64,000 nucleotides of DNA from Bimuria novae-zelandiae CBS 107.79 (Eukaryota; Ascomycota; Dothideomycetes; Pleosporales; Didymosphaeriaceae). The position numbers and the translations under genes were made by a program. The notes beneath the pieces were generated by a model. It had not been told where the DNA came from and made no database searches. It saw nothing but the letters and a program-made list of their open reading frames with translations. Position 1 is the first letter of the stretch, and each line of letters opens with the position of its first letter. The stretch lies in contig ML976662.1 of the NCBI GenBank assembly GCA_010015655.1, positions 618,818 to 682,817 of the forward strand. Direction: 5' to 3'. This document shows positions 44,458 through 55,938 of this stretch, piece after piece.

Positions 44458-45203
44458 GGCGATTTTCAGTGTGCTTTTCAAAAGCCCAGGTCCGACGGCG
44501 GGCAGGTGCCTCGCACAGGATGGATAATGTCAAAGTCTAAACCGCCAGACCTGCACAGAAAAAATTGAAGACTAGGACGGTCCACGTGCCCAAAACAAGA
44601 GCAAGGCGTATCTCAGATTCTATGGACAGTAAGCCTGATTTGTGTGGAAGTTCAGGGTGTGGGTGTAGGTACTTGGAGTAAAGTCAATCCACGTAAACAG
44701 ACCCGAAAAGCGCAGACCTGTCTCAGTTGAAGTTCGTAAGTATGCCAGGCACAGATTCTGGCCTCTCATGCTTTTGGTTTCTTTCTCTATTTGTACCTGT
44801 GACGTATCTATAGCCGAGCTAGCACTGGAGCGACCAGGGTCTCATGGCACTGTGACAGGTCTTCAACAACCAACAAGATACCTCCATAGATAACAGTATA
44901 ACACATTTACAAGAGCATATACATTCGAGACCAAGCAGTGAAATATTTTAGTCTTCTATGCAAGAATGAAAGCAGCTGTTCGTACTTCGAGATGGCGATT
45001 GGCTTAGTCATCATGCACTAACCGAGTTCGCGCAGTCGCTCCCTCGCGACTACCCGCGATGAAGCTCTGTTCCGAGCGCAACACGAAAAGTGAAGGCACA
45101 CGATACTCTTCGCGTCTCGCCATGCTGGCTCCGTCCTCGCCTACTTCACGACTCCGCTGATCTCCTCCACTCACACGACTGCCGCGACGCGGGACACGCC
45201 ACC
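44458..45203. promoter_or_regulatory. Divergent promoter region of dehydrogenase and LSM1
   Basis: 746 bp between two outward-facing start codons. No convincing core element was singled out. The region before LSM1 holds a long open frame without ATG, which I read as 5' untranslated sequence. Confidence 0.45.
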
Positions 45204-46057
45204 ATGTCCTATAACCCCAATATACCGCAGGGTGGCCCCACAGGAGCCCAGCCAAACGTAAACATGAGCTTCACACAGATGCTGCAACGCTCGCATCAGG
45301 AGCAGACACATCAGGAAGCACCCGTTGAAGCCCCAGACCTCCCTCCACAAGCCATTGGTGCGACCTTTTCCCGTCGAGTACTCCCACTGGAAAGTGAGTT
45401 GACGAACGCAATAGGCTACCGAGGGGTGTACAATGCGACACCACCACCACAGCAGCTCCCGCCAAATGCTTTAGGTGGCGGCCGAACACCGTCCGCACAA
45501 CCGATATTACCCATAGATCTTCCGCCTCAAGCCTTCCTGACTTCTTCCATGCTTTTGGATATGGTCGACAGTATGGACGTCTTCGCCTTTCGATTAGCGC
45601 TGGGATTAACAACGTATAGAAAAGGTTGATGTATTACTTCGCGATGAAAAAGAATATATAGGCATTCTACGTTCGTACGACCAATTCGGTATGTTGGACC
45701 TATTACTGAAAGGCAAGCCACCTACTAACAGAGCAAGCAAACCTTGTCCTGACTGAGTGCTCCGAAAGAATAGCAGCGCGCAACCCCGCAGCATCGACCG
45801 ATTCTCCAGCCCCGAAATGGTTGGTATGCGACGTTAAACTCCCAGGCCTCATGACCATCCGAGGTGAAAACGTCACCATTTGCGCGACTGTAGACCTCGA
45901 CCGGGAAGACGAGCCCAAAGGCGTGCAATTCGCTCCGGAAGAACAAGTAAGGGAGCTGGCATCGGCCCAGAGAGCCGAGAAGAAAACGCTGGATTCGCGC
46001 AAGGCAAAGGCCTTCAAAGCGGCGGGCATTGAAGCCGGCTTTGGTATGGCAGCATAG
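45204..46057 (+). CDS. LSM1: Lsm1-like Sm protein with long N-terminal extension (253 aa)
   Basis: Exons are 45204-45570, 45620-45688 and 45732-46057. Introns are 49 and 43 bp, the second with CTAACAG at its end. The ATG lies in CACCATGTCC context. Residues 1-105 are Gln/Pro-rich and disordered (NIPQGGPTGAQPNVN, TPPPQQLPPNALGG). The Sm fold follows. Sm1 is LLDMVDKKVDVLLRDEKEYIGILRSYDQFEQANLVL, given here as its landmark words, and Sm2 is PGLMTIRGENVTICATVDL (RGEN at about 189-192). GILRSYDQF and the C-terminal extension past Sm2 point to Lsm1 rather than other Lsm proteins. Lsm1-7 binds oligoadenylated mRNA 3' ends in the cytoplasm and promotes decapping. The length exceeds the usual 130-190 residues because of the extension. 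Confidence 0.85.
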
Positions 46058-47503
46058 AAACAGTTTACGAACATCAAAGAGATACGAGTCAACGATGGGG
46101 GTATCATTCCATAACCGACATCTGTACGAGTTGAATAGGATCAGGATATCAATTATACCAGGACCTTGATGTCCATGTTACATGCTGAGCCCTCTTTCTT
46201 AAATCCTGGGTGGGAGGTACACGAGTTCCACATATTGGTTTGATCATGCGCGATACTTTAGTGGCAGGGTAAAAGCACTCGTGGTCCCTTTCCTCGTTGG
46301 TCGATCTGTAAGATGCTTTCAGCTGTCCTTGACCGACATCCCACATCCTACACCACATACATGCTCTCCCACACAACGTGAGCGTTTAGGGCGGCGTACC
46401 GTAACCGAAGATCATGGCGTCTCTCGCGGCTACAGTGCTTCAGCCCGGCGTCTATCTCCCGGAGAAACCCGAGCTACGGACGGGCTACCACGTGGCTGAC
46501 TCGAACGGGCAGGGATGGTGTGTTGGAGCAGGCCGTGGTGGTTAAGTTTGGTACCGCCGGCAGAACCCTAATCCCTAGCTTCCGCATGTTTGCTGTCTTA
46601 TCTCAACCTCTACACCACTATGCATGGATACTCTGAGAGATGCCTAACAGCTCCTCCCTCTACAGTAGGTGCATTAGAGCAGCCTGAAAGCCTGAGGCAA
46701 CCTCGGGAGGAACTATCGGCGAGGCGCCTTCTGGAATCGGCCCTGATATCACTTGGTTTCCCTAATCCAGCATTGTGCCCCGCATAAGGTTCCCGTGTCC
46801 GCTCCAGCTGTTGAACACCTTGGAACCGTGCGATGAAGTCCACAAACTCGTGCACTTTGGGAAACAGCATAGTAGAGACAGACGAACGACAGAACGCTTG
46901 GAACACATGGAATGCTTCATACTGCAGCCTTTTAGCAGACTTGTCTAATAGCGAGTAACGTACTGAGGGGTATCAGAGTGAATGTTTATAGCATCACTCC
47001 TACAAGGGTATAAACGCTCACGGATACATAACATATGACAAATCGGTAAGACCATTGTGACCACCTAAGTGCGTGAATGGAAAGCGCAACAATGAGACCG
47101 ACAGGAAGATGACAGGCTGAAAGATTACGGAGTACCAAATATTGGATTCAGCCACCACAGACACGTACCGGCCTGTTGTACTACAACCAACCCCAAAGCT
47201 CTACCGGTGTAACGGAGCCGAAGTATTCTTCTCCGCTTTCGAGCGCCAATCTTGCGAACACCATACTAGTCTTGGTTCTCATTTTCGTGGCCTTTCGTAG
47301 GTGCTACGAGGGTATCGGGGCGCACATTCGTTATCTTATCCCGCCTACGTCTTGCGGGAGCTCGCGTAGATTTTGCGCCCCCTCGTCGTATCGGCACGCC
47401 CGCGCGCTCGATGCAGAGCTAGCAGTTCTCCAGGTAGGCTGCGATTTCGGCTGAAGCAGCGGCAGGTATCTTTCCTACGTCTCTTTTCACATTTTCTTTT
47501 CGT
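46058..47503. other. GC-balanced DNA, no supported gene
   Basis: Frames at 46590-46906 and 47176-47454 were inspected. They overlap on opposite strands and have no splice logic or family match. Confidence 0.4.
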
Positions 47504-48081
47504 CTAAACATCGCGGACAGGATCGTACGCTCGCGTCTCACTCGGCGAGGACTCGGACCGTTGGGGACTTTGCGACTGCTGCGTGCTACCCTCGGCTTGG
47601 GGTTGTGAGCCTGTTACTGCCATTCCGGAAATCATGCTACCTTCGGCTAAGCGTTCCAATATAATTAGCTACGTGGACATGCAGTCGCGTATGCAAGCGA
47701 TGGATAGCTCGGCGCATGTAAAGGCTGGGATACGCACGACGTACCATATTTTCGCTGGATATCCCTCAAGAGCTGCGACACTCTCCACTTCAATATAATC
47801 ATCTCCACCTCCGGTATGCCCTCTGCAGTCAATCGGCCGTTGATGCGCTGCAGCAACAGGTCTTTTTCGTTTGCGGGAATATGGATCCATCTTGTCCAGT
47901 CTGGATGTGCTTCGGACAGCTGCTTGGCTTCGTCTTTAGTTATGAACTTTTGCGGTCAGCTCGGCGGCACGCGAGGGATGTCAATGGCTAAAACACTCAC
48001 ATAGAAGCGATCCCACTGCTCTTTGGAGTGCCCGGCGGCGGCGCGAGCTTCGTTTACGGTAGCGTTTATCCGGATACTCAT
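47504..48081 (-). CDS. Spliced hypothetical protein (141 aa)
   Basis: Exons are 48081-48001, 47946-47745 and 47646-47504, all too short to show as one long frame. The donors GTGAGT and GTACGT are strong. The second intron has the branch word CTAAT 24 bases before its TTAG end. The product starts MSIRINATVNEARAAAGHSK, continues EQWDRFYFITKDEAKQLSE and HPDWTRWIHIPANEKDLLLQ, then a helix VEMIILKWRVSQLLRDIQRKY, and ends in a Ser/Gln-rich tail RAYDPVRDV. The frame upstream of the ATG reads SSLFPEVGAKVSFVRLK back to an acceptor-like TAG at 48135, so a 5' exon near 48330 (MPSSSQRTNTLQPPP) is possible. I do not recognise a domain. The consistent phases argue for a real gene. Confidence 0.55.
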
Positions 48082-48468
48082 CTTCAATCGGACGAAGCTG
48101 ACCTTCGCACCGACTTCTGGGAACAAGGACGACTAGGCTCTGGAATTATGGGGCGCGTGAGGTTTTAGGGCACAGCGTTCATCCCCGCTTCCGCCTAAGC
48201 TCTTGGCAAAATCATTTGTTTTTTGCTGAGGCTGAGGTGAGTGGAACACTGACGCTGCGCGGGCCTCGAAGGAATCGGAATTGGCGGTGGCTGAAGGGTG
48301 TTCGTGCGCTGCGAGCTAGAGGGCATTATTGGTACGGGACTGTGGAAGGTAAGTAACGTTAATGCTCTCTCGTTTATTGTTTGTCCCTATCCTCATGCAA
48401 GATGATCACGTCCTAGCCATACTGATTTGATAGTGAACAGTTCCCCGAACTAGCTCAGCTCTCGACCC

Positions 48469-48939
48469 ATGGAGCAGCTTCCGTGCCACCTGTTTGAGCC
48501 GCCAGCACGGACACCGGAGCCCTCGGCCCTTGTCCTAAGAAATCCAAGTGGTGCGTTTTCAATGTCCTCTCAATATACCCTCTGGTGGCACAAATAAACC
48601 CGTAGTCGACCTCTCTTCCACTAGCTGGTTCTCAGATCAGCAAGACGCAGCAGTCTTCGGCTTGCGCACAAGTTCCCCGGCCGCCTCCAGACTCGAAACG
48701 GGATTGATGATGCGGACGAGATTAGCAGTCCTTACCACGCCGTGATTATGGCCATGGATTACCCTGCTTCGGTCCTCGAAACGCTATGGCGTCGATCAGC
48801 CGTCTTACGCGGTCTGGAAAGCAATCCTTTCCTCATTTCCGCGTTCATCCGGCTTCGGCCACGGGCCGACCCAACGCTCACGGCACGCATGTACCGTGCT
48901 TGCGGGATGACTTACCTGGGAGCCTGGGAAACGATCTGA
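48469..48939 (+). other. Weak coding potential, structure unresolved
   Basis: From the ATG at 48469 the frame reads MEQLPCHLFEPPARTPEPSA to a possible donor GTGCGT. Downstream, two frames look protein-like (VDLSSTSWFSDQQDAAVFG and, later, MAMDYPASVLETLWRRSAVL to a stop at 48939) but I could not join them with GT-AG introns. It is either a multi-exon gene I cannot resolve or chance. Confidence 0.25.
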
Positions 48940-50764
48940 CAGGACAAGGTCACGCATAATCTTGCTTTTCTAGGGCGGGTTTCAATGCAACAACTTCTTT
49001 GGCTCTTGGGGTCTCCCTGTTGAAACCTCTTCCAGGTTCACTTGAAGTTTATTCTCACCTATTGCCTGCCTGAAGCGTACGGCTGTGCATTCACACGCCT
49101 CAGCACTCACGACTCAATACTTACCGTAGCATAACTTCGGGCGTCAGATGGCCGTTGCCTTCATCACGTCAGGCAAAGGGCAATATTTCCCGTATCGAGC
49201 CAGTGCTCCAGTATGTACAACACCGGGCATTGTAACCACGGCCATACATCGAAATATGTTGGGGCAAAGACCTCACAGGGCAGACACTGCCTTCTGAGAT
49301 ATGTATGAGGTCAACACGGCTCTGTACGCCCACCTCCGGCAAGCCACGCCGTAGCCATCCGAGGTCGCGCCCAAGGTTCCTAAACCAGAGCCCCATCTCA
49401 CGACGGCGGGGCAAGCCCCCTCCCACATGCGAGATGGTGGTTCCACGGCATCAGCGCATGCGCGATTTGCGCAAGAGGCGCACCTCCCAAGCAGGCGTGG
49501 CGCCTGCGCGACAGGTGCATTGGGAGGTGCCTGCACGAGGTTTTGCTACTGGAAGGTCACGGTTGCGTTTTCTTTCTGCTTTCTGAGGGAGACGTCGCAC
49601 GGGGAGGCGTGGAGGGCCCGGCCTACCTATGGATGTTAGTGCGGCACATGCACGCATGCTTGGATGAGGATACGCGCGATAGGTTACTGTATCCCTTGCG
49701 TCGCATCACCCACGCTCTGCGGATCGATGGGGATAACGCACCTGTAACCTCATGCTCACACTCTGGCATAGATGCTAACAATAGCCTCGTCACGCACATG
49801 GGCGCATCGATAGCGCCGCTGCCCAGCCGGGCAGCTGGATCTGTCGAAAAGTCTAGAAAGGCAAATGTGTGGTTTGATTTGGGGGTTTCAATGATGCTCA
49901 GCAGCGCATGGGTGCGTGGGGCTGCCGTGGTCAGAGCGTGGCGTTTTGTACGCCGCCAGGCACGGGCGTTGCAAATGGGGAAGTATGTCGTAAGCACGCG
50001 GGTTTTGTGAGTGCCACCGAGCTGTGGTTGGATCTATGCGCATTGTAGGATCGAGCAGTTCAAAAGAGTGTATTGCGTCCTGTGGCGCGGCGAACACTGA
50101 TAGCCATGGCCGAAGGAGTGAGATTGCGGTTGTCTCTCCCGTTTTGGTGGCCCCTTTATGCGCATACGTTGAGGATTCCTCGCCGACGAGAAGGATGCTC
50201 CCATGATCCCGCGGTCTGGCTGGTTGCTGATGGCATGGCTGGCATGGCTGGGTTCGTGAGGAGAACAGGACAGGCTCCTGATGGTGGTGGTCTAGGAGAA
50301 GAGCGCTGGAGCGTGTCGTCAGTCGTCGTTGCTTTTCCGTTTTAGTACCTTTCTAGTAGGTTTCACTCTGGTTCTAGCCAAATATCGTGTTCATGCCGTC
50401 GAGGTCTCGCCCTGCAGGAACCCGCTGCTCTGCATATGATCCGCGTTCTACACATATCTGGATGAAGGGAGATGAGTCTCATCTTCGGCCTCCTCGGTCG
50501 ATTCAAAGTACGACATCCATCAATCATGGTATACCCGAACACTGAAAGCGTCGCGTGCGCGTTCCATTCTCACCATTCATAGAACCTTGGAAGGCCAAGC
50601 AGAGCAAATCACCAAGGAACGTTGTCATCAAACAGAATGCGAAGCACGAATTAAGGTTCCCCCTCGGCTCTTAAGATTCAAACTTCTGCCTTTCCCATCA
50701 CCCAAACCATGTCTGGCCACTCTTCGACCCATCGAGACCACAACCATCTCTTGCAAAGCCGCGC
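48940..50764. other. GC-balanced DNA, no supported gene
   Basis: The longest frame (49543-50010, plus) has no ATG start near its beginning and is overlapped by an antisense frame of similar length. I find no domain, RNA gene or transposon end apart from the hairpin listed separately. Confidence 0.35.
49480..49530. repeat. Compound inverted repeat (hairpin)
   Basis: GCACCTCCCAA at 49480-49490 pairs perfectly with TTGGGAGGTGC at 49520-49530. Inside it, GCAGGCG at 49491-49497 pairs with CGCCTGC at 49501-49507 around TGG. Confidence 0.7.
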
Positions 50765-50940
50765 GTCTCCGCACCTACTCCGGATGTTCCAGCCATATAA
50801 GCTCGCTATCAACCTAAACTATTGCCTTCGGCGGTTGTACACAGAGCCCCGGGTCTCCGCACCTACTCAACACGTTTTAGTTATATAAACTCGCTACCAG
50901 CTTGAATCACTGGCTTCGGCAGTTGGAGACAAGCCGAGGC
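50765..50940. repeat. Two-copy tandem repeat, 88-bp unit
   Basis: Both copies contain GTCTCCGCACCTACTC, a (C/T)TATATAA(G/A)CTCGCTA block and CTTCGGC(G/A)GTTG. They start at 50765 and 50853. Copies are about three quarters identical. Confidence 0.65.
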
Positions 50941-51149
50941 GAATGCCATCGAACGGTGTGATAGATGGCCAACCGTCGTCATTCCAAGATTTTTGTAAGG
51001 TCCATCACACGCTGTTCGACCACCATTGGAGGGCCAAGTCGGTATGTGTATCACCTGTAGCTTGATCAGGGTCCCGAGCTATATGATTATGACTACTTTC
51101 CAACGTTCACGCATACTATTCGCTTTTCTAGTTATGTTACCTCACGGTA

Positions 51150-52546
51150 CACGATTGGTATAAAAGTCTTTATATATAGGAATAGATTTAATTAGCTTTT
51201 ATTCTATAAAGATACTAACGTATTCCACATGCGAACTGCGCACCCGGACGAGCTACGCACTTTTTTTTTAGTAACACTAACTTATACTTCTTAAATATTA
51301 CTATAATTATTAATACTATTTAAAAATAACATACTAAAAGTAATATCTAATTTAAAAAAATAGCCTTTTAGCTTTTTAGTAGGTTTACACGTTACACCTT
51401 AGCTTATTATACTTATTATAAAGCCTTTAGCGCTGCGTACTACTCTTTTTACTATCCTTCTTATTTACTTATAAGCGCTGCCTCTTCGCAAGACGCTCTT
51501 TTATAGCTACTAGCTATAGTTCTTTTGTAGCAAGTAGTGTTCCTCCAGCCTATATACGTGTACCTTCACGTAATTCTCACTTTATATAAGCTATATTTAC
51601 CTCCTAAAGCTCCTTAATTTAGGCTTTTATTAACTTAAACTTATATGCTATCTTCTACGCGACTTTTATTAAAAATAATAATATTTTTTTATTAGTATTA
51701 AAGGGCTTTATATAGTAGTTAAAAAGTTTTTTAATATTAAGGTAGATTACTTCCTAATCTTATACGCATTACTAGCTATTTATAACCACTCAAAAATAGG
51801 TTTAACTAATCGAACTTAAAAAAGTTTTTAATTATATATTTAATTAATTTAATACTAACTATAAGTTAAAAAGTACTTAAATACCACTATAAAAGCATTC
51901 TTTAGTTTATTTTTTATTAATTAATACGTTAAACACGTTAAGAAACGTAAGTAAAAATTTAAGTTTTATAATAAAATTAATATAATTTAATTTAATTACT
52001 TGCTAGGATCCACGATCCAACATAAGGACAGCAAACCATTTTGTACTTAGTCACAGCGCGTACACGTGAAGACACCCTTATCTTCGCTTGCCGCATTGTC
52101 AGCGCTTACGAAGTCATGTAACTGCTTTCTAGAGAGCGCTCGCCAGCGAGCAGTCTAAGCCTTGTATATAGGAACGTCAAAGATAGACCTTCCATCTATG
52201 TTTTTAACCTCTTTTATTAATCTATTATTTAAATTATACTTAGATAGTACTAATTTATATATAATCGCGTATTACTTTTAATACTAACACTTTATTAATA
52301 TGCGTAGGCTATTAATAATCTCTTTCTTGCCTTACTAGTACTCTTGTCCGAGAACCAACGTTAGCCCTATAGGGACTAGCTATCCCTTAGGGACTTAACA
52401 TTACTGAACTTAGCGTAAGTACGCCTTTTTTAGTAATATAAAATAACTTATATCTAGTAGCTATAGGATATATAATAGGCATAATAGTATATAAGAATAA
52501 ATAATTTTATTATTTTCACAATACTACTTAAAATTAATAGAGTTAT
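51150..52546. other. AT-rich island with orphan pogo-type end
   Basis: RIP-type sequence. At 51218 a TA-flanked word ACGTATTCCACATGCGAACT resembles the TIR of the pogo element at 54113 (ACGTACTCCATATGCGAGCT), but no matching right end exists here. A GC-balanced patch at about 52005-52200 has no recognisable ends. No gene is seen. Confidence 0.5.
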
Positions 52547-52799
52547 TGTCCGTACGCAGCAGCGTTACGGTCGGAATACTAGTTATCGCGCGAGAAGGAT
52601 GCGCGTGCACGTGCGCGAACAGCCGTGCGCGAACATGTACATATTCTCCTTTTTGTCCGTACGACAAACAAGACAAGCAAGAACCAAATATTATTACCCA
52701 CCCCTACTATCCGTACGCTGTGCACACTATATACTACTTTTACTCTTATTACTTAAGTACTTATTTTATAAGTAGCTAGCTAAAAGAGCCTATTTAATA
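52547..52799 (+). repeat. 5' LTR of copia element
   Basis: Same blocks as the 3' LTR, lacking one 14-bp duplication (ACAGCCGTGCGCGA). It has extra C-to-T changes, for example CCTATTTAATA where the 3' LTR has CCCATTCAACA. Confidence 0.92.
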
Positions 52800-54112
52800 C
52801 TAATTAGTAATTAACTAGTAAGGTTAACTATAAATTAGCAAGAGTAATAATAGAGTACCTATACTTTATAAGGTACTTTATTTTATTACTTATTCTTAGG
52901 GATAGTAGATTAATTCTTTATAATGTATAATAAGCCCTACTATTATATAAAATAAGAAGTAGATAGTGCGAGATATATATTAATAATAAAGCTATATAAT
53001 CTAGTAGCTAGATAATAGTAGTACCCGCGCAATTAACTATAAAGTAATTAATTATACTCCTATAATAAGATTTTACTAGTAATTAATAGCTCCGCGCGGT
53101 AATAAGAAGAACTAAGAACAATTTTTATTATATAAATAACTTATAAAGGATACACGGATATTAAAGGTAATACTATAAAAAAAGACTAGCTTAGAGTACT
53201 AAAATAATAAAATTAATATATTAGAGGCTCTAATAAGCCTGTAACTTTAATTATACGTAGGCTATATAATTACTAATTTTTATATAATAATTTAGAAGGG
53301 TGCTACCCTTCTTAGCTTATATATTAAGAATTTTAATAAATAGATACTATAAGACTTCTCTATACTTAAACGCGTATTTAAAAGAGAGCTTATATAAGTA
53401 CTAGAAGATAAGGGAATTACACTATAATTAGATAGTAAAGGTACCTAAGCTTAGAAGCTATACGACATGACTTAGGGGAAGGTGGAGACAGTTACTCGTA
53501 CGCAACCTCTATTACTATATAAGGTTCCGCACGAACGTATAAATAATACGCCGCCACTAGAATAACCTCCTTAGCAACCACAGCAAGCACCTATAATCGC
53601 ACCGCAATTAGAGCTACGATACCCCTCGTATAAATAACAAATGCTAGTTCGCACGCCTATCGCCGCACCATACCTGTATAGTACACCACTAGTTAAGCTA
53701 TACTAATTAGAACTACTTATAGGATAGTACCCACCTGCGCAACTTCCATCGCCCTATAACTTATATAACTTCTCGCTACTAAGGGACAGCGCTAATAAAC
53801 GGCTCTTAGTAAATAAGATAATATAATTTTAGAAGGTATAAAAGAAAAAAAATAATTACTTAGGCTAGCTACATAATATACTAGTAAATAAAATAAAAAT
53901 ATTTATTAATCTATGCTAGCGCTTAGATATCTAAGACACTTAGTACGTAAATATCTTTTTAAATATCTTAATAGACTATGCAAGTGCGTACTACCTAAGT
54001 AAAATAAGCCCTAGTTATATATAGAAGTTGTTATATAAAAACCTAAGTAATTACTTTAATACTAACGTTAACTATAGCTAGTACTAGATAGACTAGATAA
54101 TAATAACTTTTA

Positions 54113-55938
54113 ACGTACTCCATATGCGAGCTGGACACATAAGCGAGCTAGACACTCTGCCAAGACCCCACCAAAATCCATAGTGATTCACTACAACCCA
54201 CGATGTTTTAATAATAATAAACTATACTAAATATAAAAGAAGCGCAAATATAGCTTACGCTTTAAGCTCTTAAATAAGATATAAATCTATCTTTCTAACG
54301 CGCTGTAGCTATCTATAACGTCTCTTAAAGTATATTAAGCACGCAACGCGCTAGAACTATCTTTTAATATAATTATACGCCTAACTTAATAAATCTACTT
54401 AAGATAGAAGAGGAGGTGATTGTTTAGCATATACTTAAGCTAAATAAGCGAAGATTTCCGCCCTAGCTTGCTACTATAAAGGATATAGCTAATTCTTTAC
54501 TAGCTAAGCGGCATAGTAAACCTATAGACTAACTTTAGGCTGTAAACTTTATTAAGCGCTAGTTAGAGCTTAAAGCTAAGTTTAATTAAAAGTATAACTA
54601 TAAGAGAGCCCTCTGTAAGGATCCTGCGGTTATACAAGACTAGTTCTGGCTTATAAAGAACATAAAGGCTAAGCATGGCATTCTTAACAAAGACACCTAT
54701 AATTTTAACAAGTTAGGCTTTATAATAGGCATAATAACAACTAGAGTAGTAGTTATAGGCTCTAAGCGTTAAGGCAGGCTAAAGAGCGTGTAGTAGGGTA
54801 ATTAAGAGTAGACTATAGTTATCTAAGGCATTAGCGCGATAGGGTGGACGCTCCTACCCTTTATTATCTTCTAAGGTAAGCACTACCTCTCCGCTTAGTA
54901 TAAAGAGCAGGATCTACCACACGATTAGGTTATTAGAGTTTCTAAGAATGGCTAAATAATAAATAAGCTTAGTCTATAGTAGCTAAAGCACTTTAATAAG
55001 TATATAAAGAAGCGTGTTATTAGTGCAGCACGTTTACTTATTATTAATAGCTATAAAAGCTATAACTTGCTTAAATTCCAGCAATACTACAAGGATAATA
55101 AAATTATTACTTTATATATGCCCCTATATTCGTCGCACCTCCTGCAGCCACTCGATGTAGGCTGTTTTGCGCCACTAAAGAAGGCGTACAGACGTCAAGC
55201 CAAGGCTCTAATGCGCAGCTATATTAACCACATTATTAAAATTAAGTTTCTACCTTGCTTTATTACAGCTTTTAAGGCTTTAATTACTAAAAGTAATATT
55301 AAGGAAGGCTTTTAAGGCGCTAGCCTAGTTCCCCTTAACCTAAAAGTAGTAATATTAAAGCTTAATATTAAGTTATAGACTTTATTACTAATTACTATAA
55401 ATTACAGTAAGTAGCAGTTGCAAATACTAAAAAATACTTTAAAATTAGGGTCGTAATTAACGCTAGTAAAGTAAAAGATTTAGAGGCACCTAAATAGTTC
55501 TCTAACTTTAATAGTTAAGGCCTTTAAGAAGATAGTAAAAGGCGCTAAGCTTAAAGCTACTAACAAGGCCACCACGCGACGTAAATTACATAAAAGAAAG
55601 TGTGTACAGCGTAAGGGAGTTCTAATAGCTAAAGAAGGCCTATAGCTAGCTACTATAAAGGACTTTAAGGCGCGTAGTAATGGGAAGAAGGCGAAGAAGC
55701 AGGTACGCGCTAGTAAGGGCAAATTAACTTAATAACGCTATAGACGCTATAGCGAGCCTAGGCATAACTCGCGCACCTATAAGTAAGCTATAAAAGTAAA
55801 TTCTAAATAGATTAGCCTACTATAATTCTTAATAACTGTTTTTATACGTTCTGTACTATCATGTAGAGTAGAGCTTTTGGTGGGGTCTTGGTAGAGTGTC
55901 TAGCTCGCTTATGTGTCCAGCTCGCATATGGAGTACGT
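54113..55938 (+). mobile_element. pogo/Fot1 element nested in copia gag (1,826 bp)
   Basis: TIRs of about 64 bp with one mismatch start ACGTACTCCATATGCGAGCT, each flanked by TA (54111-54112, 55939-55940). Within the TIR GCGAGCT(G/A)GACAC... occurs twice, spaced 16 bp. The transposase is on the plus strand. Readable parts are LPPFIIF-like and HHLSAWYKEQDLPHDW-like pieces near 54860-54930, then LKFQQYYKDNKIITLYMPLYSSHLLQPLDVGCFAPLKKAY (55067-55200, with the last catalytic Asp kept in PLDV; quoted as a landmark in two parts: YSSHLLQPLDV and GCFAPLKKAY) and a Lys-rich tail. Many stops elsewhere show it is dead. Confidence 0.85.

Noticed and set aside
49543..50010. 155-codon open frame
   Set aside because: Starts with a non-ATG codon, overlaps an antisense frame of similar quality, and shows no domain or splice support.
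50951..51021. Imperfect inverted repeat around GAACGGTGTGAT and ATCACACGCTGTTC
   Set aside because: Arms contain mismatches and a length difference. No element ends or target duplication. Likely chance.
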